Below, piece by piece: positions 48,557 to 60,260 of a stretch of DNA of 64,000 nucleotides. The notes beneath the pieces are model-generated. The model did not search any database, was not told where the DNA came from, and saw nothing but the letters and a program-made list of their open reading frames with translations. The position numbers and the translations under genes are program-made. The stretch spans positions 62,001-126,000 of the forward strand of contig VXCM01000309.1 of assembly GCA_014773175.1 (NCBI GenBank), given 5' to 3'. Each line of letters starts with the position of its first letter. The stretch's first letter is position 1. Source of the DNA: Lucifuga dentata. Taxonomy: Eukaryota > Chordata > Actinopteri > Ophidiiformes > Bythitidae.

Positions 48557-51500
48557 TTAGAAAAAGTCTGAGGCTTTTCTTCTTTTGGGAAGCTGCAGGA
48601 GGTTGTCTGTGATGGAGGTAAGGTCCTGAGAGCTCGGAGTCTTCGCTTTGGTTGGCGTTGGCGTTCCTGTTGGCGTTCCTGGGTCACCAAAGGGAGTCTT
48701 GCAGGCTGTTGCTCTGTGTGAGGGCGATGGGGTGTAGCTCGCTCTTAACGCTTTGTCTGTGTATTTGCTAGAAGTCCGATTAACAAGCCTCTGCAAGGCG
48801 GGGGTGAGGGCTGGACTCAGACCTTTAGGAGTCAGACTGCAACACAAAGGACAATGTGGTCAGTTAGGTTGTGACAGTGGCGATTTCTTCACAAGTGCAA
48901 TAACAAATGCTGTGAAGAAACAAAACACGTTCGCAATTATAGAAGCAGATGTAATTAAAAAAAAAAATGGAGAGCATCAGATGCATTTACCTCGCGAGAT
49001 TCTCTGTGACCTTCCTCAATGCCTCCTGTTTCTTTGCACGGTTTTTAGCTGCAGCTTCATTTGCCATCTTTAAACCCAATCTCTCTCGTCTTCCTGGTTC
49101 TGGAATCTTTTAGGAACAATACATGACATGTTTCAACCTTTTACAACTTAACAGATAATTCAAATGACTAACAAACCGTTGGTGTTGCCACTAACAGGTC
49201 AGTACCTTAAATGAGGGACCGTGGTTCCTCTCAACGTACGGGCTGTCTGACCCATCCAGACGAAACGGAGTGCTCTCGATCTCACCCCAGGTCATCAGAG
49301 GAGACTCCGACACACCTAAGCAGACAAACCCAGATTACTGAAATCTACTGCAAAGTCTGATTAAGTTGTTGAATTGAAACCACTCAAAACTGGCCTTTAA
49401 AGCACACTTACCAGGGGCTGGAGAGGGCGTTCTTTCAAAGCCATATCCATTCACCGTTGGGGAGTCGTGTGGGATGAGCTCTTTCCCATCAGGGCCAACT
49501 TTACCCTGTTTGAACTGGACAGCAAGCACGATACCTCAGCCACATCATTAAAGAATTATCATCTTCAACGTTCTGATTCGAGCCCTTTACTTGGCTCAAA
49601 GAAAGATACAACTTAATTCTGCTGAAAAAATGTAAATATGCCTTTATTGCTTGAAAAGTTTTGAATGTTTCAATATACTCTGTATTACAGGCTGCCTTGC
49701 AAAGACAACATTTCCCTGCCAGTTCTGGAAAAATCTGTGCTAAAAAGAATGTAGCTTAATGCTACAAGAGGCATCATTTCTGATTTCATGTAGATTATAA
49801 CTGTATAACGTACCTGTGCATTGAGGGCTGCAGCCTGTTGAATCTGGCTTTTGTTGAGAGTTTTGCTGAACGGGTCTGCAGCAAACCGAGTGTTTTTGTG
49901 AACCACTTCCCTTGGCTTCTTAAAGACCGACTCATCATCCATAACCCCTGTTTTAACAAAATGCGAAGAACACATTAAATTTAACATGTCAGTAGTTACA
50001 TTTAAACACCCGTGATACACTTGACTACCAAATATATGCTGTCCAAATCCCAAATAAATGCTGTCTTGGAGCTTCTTACCCTCTGGATAATACATCAGTG
50101 CATTCTTTGCTTTGTACTCCCACGTCTCCAGCCCAGCTTTGACTGAGTCGAGTGCTGCCTTCTCTGCTGATGGCAAGGCAAGGTTCTCCTCATGGCGCTG
50201 GAAAATATCAGAGGTGGTGTAATAGTTTTCAATATAGGCCAGTGCTGTGCTGACATTTTAATAATCATCTGAGCAATGGTGACTGACAAATAAAATATAA
50301 AACAACCATCATAAACACGAGAGATATGGCTTTCACCTTACAGCATAATGTTAGAGACAGTGTTCTCTGTTTCTCTTCCATTTTATAATTTGAAAGTTTC
50401 CATAATGCTATTTGGAAGTGCAAGGAACTGCTAAAAATGACTACCAGCATTTAGCAAAGCTCATATTCAGTAAGCTTCTTGGAAATTAAGTCATGATAGG
50501 AATACTTAATTATAAATACCCATTTAGGTTTGTAGGCTATGGATAACAAGACAGGCAACAATTTTATGACCAATCACATGGCATTTTACTGTGCAATAGA
50601 GATTCTAACATCTGCACACCCATTATTTAGGCAAATTTCCATTTGCTCTGTATCAGCATACAAACCTGTTTGAATTCAGCCTCTGCCTCATATAACCAGG
50701 CATGCTTCACCTTCTCTTTGTCTTTTGCCAAATCAATTATCTGCTCAAATGATGCATTATCCTCACTGGTATTTTTAGCCAGGAAACGATCCAGACAGGG
50801 CAGCTCTTTCTCTTCCTTATCCTCATTTGTCTCTATAAATACAAGATCAATAATAATAGGGTAAAATTAGTTTTAAACATTTGTTTCTAATTAGCTTTGC
50901 TTTACTAAAGCAAAACACATCTTTTCATAGTGAAGAGCAAAATGTAAAAAGAGAAGTATGTGTGTGAAATAGTTTAGGTGAGTTTTTTCAACCAGGATGG
51001 GATGAGATTCTTACAGATGCACACAGGTTCTTCAACATTGGCAAACATCAATATAAACATACAATATAAAATCCATTGTCCAAATAAAAATGTGTTTCAG
51101 ATAGCCATTTCTTTTTTTCGTTTCTTTTTTTTTTTAACTAACAGTAAATTAAAACAACTTTATGCTTCAAAACTGGGCAGATAAGCTGAGCGTCACTGGT
51201 TAAAGACACATGTAAATTCACCAGTAGAGTTAGGAATATTTGATCAAACGATAAACACTTACCCACATCTATACCTTTGTTTCCAGCAATGTGTCTACCA
51301 TGAATGGAGGAGGGAGATCCTGAATGATCTACTGGTGTCTCAAAGCTTGCTGGTGTCACATCTTAACAAAGAGGATAATGGAAAGAAGCAGTTCATGAGA
51401 AAGTTCAAAATCACCTCATGGGAACCAGCCACAATATCTGATAAAGACAATGTGTAGCCTATTTTACATTGTTTTGTGTAATCAAAAAGCAAAAGCAACA

Positions 51501-52273
51501 CAGTATGCAATTTCTTTCTACAAACAAGATAGAAAAAAAAATAGAAACACAGCATTAAATTTCACTCCTCATGCTACTCACAGGGTGCAGAAGATCGTGG
51601 TGTAGATTTTGTCACAGATGACCCATATCGAATGGATATTTCTCTCATTCTCTCAAAGTCACCATTTTCTTCTGCTTCAAGATAGTCCTTCTGTGCTTGT
51701 AGCTTGGTCACATCTGGAAAGAAGTCCCTCTGAATGATCTTCTCTAAATTCTGTCATAGGTACACAGGCATAAGGGAATCATGTAATTACATGTAAAATA
51801 AAATAATGATGAGGTAGGCTTCCAAGCTTCAGTAATTCATAAAAATTATCTTTAAAAAAAAAAAAGAAGAAAGAAACCTTTTTTTTNCTTTTTTTTTTTT
51901 TTTAGCCACAGCATTTTAATATAGTGACAGGTGCTAAAGCTAAGGGAGGCGCTTAGGGGACTTACAATCGGTTACTTCTCACGAAATAAACGCAATAAAT
52001 AATCAATTTAACTGCCTTTGGGCTAATTAGCACTAGCCAACTTATAGTTAGTGTTAGCTGGTAGCATGATTGTCTTGTCTCAGCTGTCTCTCTGTCAAAA
52101 CCACGCACAGACAGAATATCTTATACCTCAATGTACTCTTCTTCATCGAGAACCTTCCTCTTCAGCTTCCCCTTCTCACTCTTCTCGGGCTGCTGTCGGA
52201 GAGCCACCGTAGTGACAGCTAAAGGCAGCAGAGTCCCTGACAGAGCCTTCCTCACGCTGGCGCTGCCCTCCAT
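48557..52273 (-). CDS. ess2: ESS2/DGCR14 splicing-associated nuclear protein (10 exons, 480 aa)
   Basis: Nuclear protein found with spliceosomal C complexes. Exons (minus order): 52127-52273, 51582-51750, 51263-51361, 50666-50832, 50080-50197, 49814-49947, 49412-49514, 49206-49315, 48991-49106, 48557-48836; 1,443 nt, phases agree. Family signatures in order: VLDEEEYIE then IIQRDFFPDV; YVTPASFETP; KHAWLYEAEAEF; WEYKAKNALMYYPEG; KKPREVVHKNTRF; QAAALNAQFKQGKVGPDGK; SPLMTWGEIESTPFRLDG; ANEAAAKNRAKKQEALRKV; SLTPKGLSPAL; ITDNLLQLPKRRKASDFF at the end. Length is close to human (476 aa). The Met at 52273 (MEGSAS) aligns best with the human start; an in-frame Met at 52309 would add 12 residues. N joins at 48382, 51887 and 52459 are outside exons. 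Confidence 0.96.
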
Positions 52274-52377
52274 TGTTGAGCCTGTTAGCTTGTTAACCTC
52301 GCAGGCCAACGACGGTCCTGAGCCAAAGAACGACTGATTGGGAACGGAAGACGAGTTTTATATGTACCGTAAGCCTT

Positions 52378-52630
52378 TGAAAATGAAAACGTACATATTG
52401 TGGTAGTCAAAGTACACCTTGATGCCAAGAATGTCGCCGACTGTATTTAGCTAGGCTANTACATATTGTGGTAGTCAAAGTACACCTTGATGCCAAGAAT
52501 GTCGCCGACTGTATTTAGCTAGGCTAGCTTCATATGAGCGTAAACAACGTATGAACGTAAAATCGACGTAGTTACGTAACGTCACAGGAAGTTCCCAGTA
52601 ACTTTTTTTCCCCAATAATCTACCGATACA
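52378..52630 (+). repeat. ess2: ess2-flanking direct repeat, promoter copy
   Basis: Lies 70-320 bases upstream of the ess2 start codons. It contains TTACGTAACGTCA (CRE-like) next to ACAGGAAGT (ETS-like). Its apparent extra length over 48181-48365 is the 67-base assembly duplication at 52392-52526. Confidence 0.88.
52392..52526. repeat. Assembly-join duplication in ess2 promoter (67 bp x2 around N)
   Basis: Identical 67-base copies flank the N at 52459. The downstream copy of the larger repeat contains this segment only once. Confidence 0.9.
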
Positions 52631-53608
52631 ATCTAATTAACATGATTTAATACATATAATTTAATTTTTTTATTAACTTATTTTTGTTTATATGTCTCGT
52701 TTCAGTTTAACTAGTTTCGTTTACAGGGTGTTGTATTATATATGCACTTTACAGTAATTTACATAAAGCAATTTTTAGTTTTATAATCAATGTAAAGAAA
52801 ATAACACAAAACAAATTTGGCCTCAGGAAACCTTCACAACAATAGGGAAATGTTTTTGCTAAAGACAATGTCACCGTGGTAGTTTTGTTCTGTTTATAAC
52901 ATATATATATATATATATATATATACATTTTAAAAGTTGGTGTACATCACTTAAGGTCATTGAACCTCTGGATTCCAGTGAGGCCTATTGATTACTGATA
53001 AATGTCAAAGGAGCTTTTCCATTCCCTTATTCCTATTTTTTTTTTCTAATCCATAAATCAAGTGATCTCATTAAATTATCTCCTGAGAACCATGTGTTGC
53101 TGACCATCAGTCTGACAAGATAGAGGTCGAAAACTGATCTAGAGGTCTGTGAAATTAAAGTTACTGCAGGCACCTATCAATATTCTTTTCCCATTTAGAT
53201 CTGAAAGGAAGTGTTTATGAAAAAGTGTAATTATACAAATATTGTGAAATATTTGAATTGTAAATTGAGGTTTTCACTACATGTCATCTTGTGCCGTTGT
53301 ATGACACACATTACAGTTACATCTTGTTTTTAAATTAAAACAGATCACCCATTCAAAATAAGTTTATTTGTGCTCAAGGCCACTTGTTTTACAAACTGTG
53401 CAAACTACAACAACCATATATTCAAGATGAATTTAATTTGCTGGATTAGAAATGACATAATTATCAGCCTCTACTGACTGGCTGAAAGCATAATGTAGAG
53501 TCTATATTAAGCTTTCAGTCAGTTTCACAATAAATCCCAAATATTTATGCAAATCACACACACACACACTCACACACACACACATACAAATACAAATGCA
53601 TACAAATG
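52631..53608. other. ess2-gsc2 intergenic region and gsc2 3'UTR
   Basis: AT-rich, with an (AT)n tract at 52900-52926 and a (CA)n tract near 53557-53585. The minus-strand AATAAA at 53363-53368 is a plausible gsc2 polyadenylation signal, giving a 3'UTR of about 250 bases. Confidence 0.55.
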
Positions 53609-55126
53609 TCAGTTTTCCATATTTCCCAGTCCAAATGTTAATCTTTTCTGACGCCTCCACTTTGCTCTTCGGTTTTTAAACCAAACCTATCAAAAGAGAG
53701 GTTAAGTTATTTTATATTGCTATTGTTCCAATTAGGATATACTCGTGTTTTTGACAAACAATAATTCATTTTTCTATAAGGCTTTTGTTGAAGGATATGT
53801 TCACTACCTTTTAACACTGATCCAATTAAAGTGTTGTTTCCTTTCTTTTATTATAAATAAGGCAATAGTTTAAGCCTTCAAAAAAACAGGATAAATATCA
53901 TTTTCAGAAACAGATCTACCTTTTCTGTAAAAAGGAGTCACAAACATGCATCTGTGAGTTTAGCTGGCTTAAATTTGCACAATATCCTGCTTCCTACCTA
54001 CACAGATGTAGCCACAGTCAGAGAAAGTCAATACATCCAAATAGAAAGCATAATTTCAAACCTTTTTTTTTTTTTTTTATCAGTAGTGGTATCAGTTGAG
54101 ACATGCTGACTATTCTGTGATAGTATTGTTTGGAAACTTAGAATTAATTCTTTCGAAGGCCTACACTGTTGCCCATTTTGTGTTTTAGCCAAGTGAGCTA
54201 AGTACTAAGTTTCTTATTAGTAAAGGAACCAATGAGACTGTGATGTGCTCAATTAAAAATTATGAGAAACAACACTGAACCTGCCCTTTATTGATACTGG
54301 AAATCCAAACATTATCATTAAAACAGGAAAATAAGAAATACATAACAGATTGACCAGAATTCAGCTCAAATTCACTGCTGCCACATCCCTGCTAATGCCT
54401 GACCAAACAAACCAAACATATGACAAACAACATATAACTAACACAGTCATCAGCTGAAGCAGTTTGAAACTCATTATTATTAAACCCTATGATTCTCTGA
54501 CAATAGAATAATCAATTGATTTGACTGGAGCTGAAAGTGCCCAGCAGTCTTACCTCAACTCTTTCTTCTCTTAAGTGAGTGCGTTGTGCTAGTTTTTCTC
54601 TCGTGTTCACATCTGGATACTGGTTCTGCAGGAAGAGCTCCTCCAAAGCATCCAGCTGTTCTTCGGTGAAAATGGTGCGATGCCGTCTGGTTCTCCTCTG
54701 AGAAGGCGATTGCTCCTCTCTATGAGCGTCTCCCAGCCTGCAGGAGTCTGGGAGTATCGCTGTGGGCCATCCATACTGACAGGCTGCAGGAAGGAGATCT
54801 GATTTGTGGTTAAGCAGCAGAGTGAGTGTTACCAAAGCATGTCCAGACAGTGCTGCGTCTCCTACTGATTGAATAATTCTGCTCTTACCTTCGTGAACGA
54901 AATCAGTGTGGAATACATCTCCACAGTGGGAGCAGCAGCAGCAGCACAAGCAGGCGTGATGAACCGTGTCTGTCTGGCCTCCAGCAGGACTCATCATCTT
55001 CTCTTTTAGTCCGGCACCACTTGTCCCACATGGCCAGCTGTCTCTATTACTGTTAGGATATTTACTCAATATGTTTTCAATAGTGAATGGGAACTTTTGT
55101 CTCTCGATCCTGATGAATCCATCCAT
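53609..55126 (-). CDS. gsc2: Goosecoid-2 homeodomain protein (3 exons, 181 aa)
   Basis: DNA-binding transcription factor of the goosecoid class, expected to repress. Exons (minus order): 54889-55126, 54554-54783, 53609-53686; 546 nt. The N-terminus has an eh1-type Groucho-binding motif (FTIENILS, residues 14-21). Exon 1 also has a Cys-rich run ([12 protein letters not shown]). The homeodomain spans exons 2 and 3: [19 protein letters not shown], then [16 protein letters not shown], then [15 protein letters not shown], with Lys at homeodomain position 50 as in goosecoid/bicoid class proteins. The protein ends only about 12 residues after the homeodomain. Position beside ess2 matches human GSC2 on 22q11. 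The minus strand has CTATAAGG near 55210, about 85 bases before the ATG, as a possible TATA box. Confidence 0.93.
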
Positions 55127-57998
55127 CTCAAAAAGAAATTCTAAGGGAAACCAACAAATATACAGTTCTGCCTCAGCTGCTCCTCTCCTTCTGTTCTCTC
55201 TGCGACAGGGTGTTGGGTCCTTATAGTGAAATTAGAAGGCAAAAAAAAAAAAAAAGNAAAAAAAAGTAAAAACTATAATCCCCCCTGTGGACCAGACACA
55301 TAAAACGGTTGAAACTTAATTCCTGGCTAATCTGGGCAGTTTTGTGAAGAGGTTAGGGAGGACGGCAGATTCAGTTAATCTTGCTTCATTCCTTTCTCCA
55401 CAAGAAATCAGATTTCACTGCATAAAATGAGAAGTGGAGAGCTCCTAAGATCCTTATTGTTGTGGTTTTAGAGAAAAGGGGATTTCTTGGTATTAGAAAC
55501 CTGGATTTAAAGATCAACATTTTGGTGTGGCCAAAGACTTGTGTATGCTACACTTGAGGATTAGCTCTTAAATTTATTTCATAAAGTCACTTTGCTTTTT
55601 TGCTGTATCAAAAAAACATCAAGTGTAATTTATGTTCACCAGATTACACAAGTTGAAGTCACGCTGACAACCATGCATATTGATAACACACACCAATGAG
55701 GAAATTATTAATGGCTCGAACAGTCAAAGTCTTCCACTGTCAAAACAAAAAAGCAGTGGCGGTATACAGATTTATCTCTACTACTCAGTACTTACACTTC
55801 ACTGGGAAAAACAAATAGCAGCATAAATTCAGAGAGGAAGTCTATCCATGTGGTTTGTATTCACAATATGCAGTGTATCTTATCTGTGTGGTGCAGTCTT
55901 TCAGTCTGACTTCTCTGACAATGTGCACAGCTGAGGTAAAGCTATTACAGGTTAAATTCATCCCCAACAAATCCTGTGATTTCATACAAGGCAATACAGC
56001 TTTTTCAGAGAATTAATGGATTTCCACAATCTGTCTTAAGCTCCTCTTATAAGGGCTTTCGAAAACAGATAACAATAAACACCACCTCATCCTTTTCATT
56101 TGATTTAATAGCACCCAGATTGTTGATGTATCGTTTGCTGAGCATTTGAGATTACTATCTGGAGTTATTGTGGTTCTCAATAGAGGGAATTGTAGCACAT
56201 CCACATCGGTTCAAACAGTTCAGAATTCATTACTGAGGATTAGAATGATAAAGGTTCATTTTGTTGTTGGACAAGCAATATTTGAGACGAGGTAAAGCAA
56301 GAAAACCATAACCACCCCCATGGCAATGTATTTTTTATGTTAAAGGAACTGTCTGGAGTGCACTCTTGAATTTCAGTTTTCCCCTGTAAATTTTGTAGAT
56401 AAATTGAAGATAAGTCTTAGAATTTCATCCTAAGTATTATTTTTGCTGGTCCAGAAACGGTTGCATCAACACCTTGTAATTTTACAAAAACATTGATACT
56501 TTTCACAGAGCAATCTCAAGTATGATCTAACTCTAACTGCTGCACTGATACATAGCAAAATAGATGAAACCTGAGAAAGCCAGAAATGCTGTGACTAATT
56601 TGTTTTACTCTCTGAACAGCCATTAAATACAACCAGGGAATTCATAGCATTACATTCACTATCTGTAAATAATGTGAATCTGTCTTTTTAAGAGTAATCT
56701 GGATATCCTCTGTTGAGTTAAATATGTACAGGGAGTAATTACTACAGGGTTCAGGTGTACAAAAGCCTTGACTGCAATTAAATCATATAAAGATGCCTAT
56801 TCACACACATGAAAAAACATAATATATTATCACTTAAATGCTTAAACAAATCACTTAAACATTTACATTTAGATGCTGTTGTTGCTCCTTTGTGGATGTG
56901 GTATGACCTCAGTGAACAATGAAATGAACCAGATGTCAGACCAACTGCATGTCCATGCCAGGCCTAAGATGAAAATTAGAGCAATTTTCTGCCTTATTGT
57001 AATGTGATGCTGTATTTCAACAACAGTAATTACTGGGAAATGGCTTTGATAGAATGAGGTGCTGGAGGAGTCTTTTTCAGTATAATTATTACTACTTAAT
57101 AAGTCATTTAAGTGGTTGATCAGGCATATCAACTCACTACTCCAATGGCAGTTCAGCAGGAGGTAAAATGGAAGTAATGAATGCTAAAAAAAAGCATAGA
57201 ATGGAGCTCAACTGAATAAGTGTAAAACAGAGGACAATGGATTAGAAACATTAACTGTTGATCAGATCGATTCTTGGATCAAAAAGCTCAGTGTCTCTGT
57301 TTATGTCTGGATCGGAGCCCAAAACATCCTGGGGAATCTGGGACTGCAGCTGTGTGACCAGGAAAAGCAGAGGATTTACATTCCTCTCTGTTTTGTGTGT
57401 TTTGTTTTGTTTTTTTTTTTTAGCTTGTGACTTTGTGAAGAGAAAAAAAAATATGTATTTGTAGAAAGCTGTTGGTGGCTGAAAACAGTTGTCAGGTAGT
57501 GCAAGTAGTACAACACTAAGACTAGAGGGGAATCAAAAGAATTGTCCTATGATGCAGGAATTTTAAATCTAAGTCATGTAAGACCAAATGTCTGTCCCTT
57601 TTTTTTTCTCCCTGTTCATGAATACTGTAGGTGAAAGAGACTGAAATATGTTCAAAACACTTTGATAAAACACATTTGATAAACATAATTTTCAACGTAA
57701 TATTCTTCCAGTCCAGAATACTTCTGCCAATGCTGGCGTAATTATATTCCAGTTACAAATCTTCTAGTTAAAGCCTTTTTCATGTTTGGAAGAGGAGGTC
57801 GAGTCAGGTGAGTAGGGGTGGGTGCTTAACCAGTTCAAAGCAACAGTTATGGATAGCAGCCAGCAAATACATAATCATTGCACTTTGGCCTAATTTGTCC
57901 ATCCTGTACAGCTCACTAAGCTTTGAGTACCTCTGAAACTTGTAAACTGAAATTACTGTAGTTGATGTGCAAAAATGCCTAAGGAAATATACTAATTT

Positions 57999-58001
<3 letters not shown>

Positions 58002-58045
<44 letters not shown>

Positions 58046-58066
58046 TATTATTATTATTATTATTAT
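58002..58066. repeat. (ATA)n-(ATT)n inverted microsatellite
   Basis: A run of about 14 ATA units turns directly into about 7 ATT units, so the two arms are complementary and can fold into a hairpin. Confidence 0.9.
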
Positions 58067-58161
58067 ATATAGCAGCTTTTGCCCACTTCCGTATGTATTA
58101 GTTCTTATCTATCAGGTGTTGCATGGAGACGGATGAGTGATGTATGACAGCTTTAATCCAC

Positions 58162-58292
58162 AGACAGCTGTTTGCGGGGTGCAGGGGCCTTCCATGTCAG
58201 TAGCACCATGTTTCTCAAACTTTTCCNAGACAGCTGTTTGCGGGGTGCAGGGGCCTTCCATGTCAGTAGCACCATGTTTCTCAAACTTTTCC
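58162..58292. repeat. Assembly-join duplication (65 bp x2 around N)
   Basis: Identical 65-base copies flank the N at 58227. Confidence 0.85.
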
Positions 58293-58469
58293 CACTCTGT
58301 CCCCCCCTTTGAGGTGTTAGTAAAATATATTTGGTGGTTCCTCTGCTTCCAGAGCGTCTCTCTCACTTTGAGAACCACTGCTAAAGAGTGCTTGCCAAAA
58401 TCACAATGGCCACAAAAATCTTTGGGAGCAAGAATGCCAAACAGTGCTGGGAGCAGAAGCGCAGCACAT

Positions 58470-59040
58470 TTAAAGGACTATAACAGCAATTTTGCATATT
58501 TAATTCCAATAAATACTACCTGCATACAAGTTGTGTTACTAACAAACAACCATCCAAAACATAAAACCATATTTTAGTTTCCTGTTATTTTGCCAAATCC
58601 CCATTCAAAATTAAGTACTGTAATCAAGTGACACAATCACCAATGTTAATTCATACTTAAGAATGTACAAGGCATGGTTGTTTTAAATTTTTTTAGTAAA
58701 AGCCATCTTCTCTTGGGATTATATTCCCTGGTGGAGGTTTAATTTTTATTTTTTTTTTTACATTTTCTTCCATGCAGCTCCATGTTGGATCGGTTAAATA
58801 AAGTTAGTCTGACAAAAAATTTAACAGACATCATATTTGCTGTGATGGACTTATCTCAAGCATGTTCTGTACAAGTTGATTTTAACAGCATACAGGAATG
58901 AACTGAGACGAATAGCAGTCTGGAAGGTATTAAAAACTATTCTGACAGTTACTGCTCCTGTAATATGTTTTAGGCAGTAATGTAACACGTATGTGAGCAG
59001 CTGGGCTAAGAAATTGCAAAACCATGGTGTAGTCCTTTAA
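58470..59040 (+). mobile_element. Palindromic MITE family, copy F
   Basis: Ends TTAAAGGACTATAACAGCAA and GGTGTAGTCCTTTAA. The interior has TATATTCCCTGGTGGAGG and CTCCATGTTGGATCGG in the same orientation as copy A. Intergenic. Confidence 0.75.
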
Positions 59041-59379
59041 CTGAAGTACATATTTTCACTGGCTTTTGTCACAAGTACAAACACCTGTAAATACAACTCT
59101 TCTCCTATTTGAGTATTCTTTAAAAGACTTTTAAGTGGCAGTATTTAATTAATACTTTGCATGTATTGCTTGAAGTTTGCTCCTCAGATTAGGGTTTGTT
59201 TTGAGCAAAAGATCTCAATTGCAGATAAAATAGGAATTTTGACAATAATCTGTGTTTGTTAACATGTCCCTTATAAAAACAGAAAACTAAAATCCCTTTT
59301 GGATTTGTTTGATATTCTAAAGTGTGATATTTTTCCATATAATAACTCCACAGCAGAGCAGGTCCGTACAGAGTGGTGC

Positions 59380-60260
59380 GCCCCCCTCTGGCAGAAAGCC
59401 TGCATTGAACGGCAGAGCGGAACAGAGCGGAGCGGAGCGCCGCACTCGCGATAACTGACGCTGACGCAGCAGCAGGGCGGAAAAGGCGGGAGAGAGACTG
59501 CCGCTTCCGCGTCCGCGCAGCACAGACACATCACTGAGGCAAAATGGACGATAAGTTAATATTGGCTGTATTTAATTACCCAGAGCTATACAATGTCACT
59601 TTACCGAATTACCGCTGCACAGAAAGCCGAGTAACTGCTTGGAGAAACATCAGTATTTTAATGGGTCTTCCTTGTGAGTATTTAGTTGTGTTTTTGTTTA
59701 TCACAACTTTAAAACCAGTTATTTTCTGTCTGGCGTGCGGCTGACGTGCGACTAACGCAATTTTTAAAGAATGGGGCGTTTGCGTGTTTCTGTGCGTGAC
59801 GTGCAGATATTTGATGGGTTTTCTGTAAATCTGTGTTTTATTTTATCTTCACGGCATTGACGTCAATGTAGCGGCGCGGCACCGTGCTAGCGGTAGCAGC
59901 AGCGGGTCACACGCCGTAGGCCGCGCTGCGCCGTCCGGCTGTAGGACTGCGCCGCCAGCCGCGTTCATACACGGCAGATCGGAGGAGGCAACGTGCTCAG
60001 CGGCACCGGTTCTCTGAGGAAATTCACCGCCGCGTGGCTTTTGTACACCTCGTTAGATCGCACCGCGACGGCCATGTAAAACGAAAGCTTCCGGGCAGTC
60101 AGGTGGCGGTGTNCCTCGTTAGATCGCACCGCGACGGCCATGTAAAACGAAAGCTTCCGGGCAGTCAGGTGGCGGTGTCGGCGGTAATGTGTCGGACTAA
60201 TAAAGTGAGGGATGACGCCAGGCTGGATGTAGCCGGGAGAACCGAATCATGGACGGTGAT
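59380..60260 (+). promoter_or_regulatory. CpG-rich promoter of the MADF-BESS gene
   Basis: The densest CpG stretch in the window, with GC-box-like GGCGGG and repeated GAGCGGA words before the start codon at 59544, continuing through exon 1 into intron 1. It includes the join duplication at 60048-60178. Confidence 0.6.

Larger units (their letters stand above)
55127..59543. other. Intergenic region between gsc2 and the MADF-BESS gene
   Basis: About 4.4 kb without supported coding exons. It holds an N join at 55257, a triplet palindrome, MITE copy F, and a TTTGAGAACCACTG repeat end near 58368 that resembles a hAT-type MITE terminus. Confidence 0.65.
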
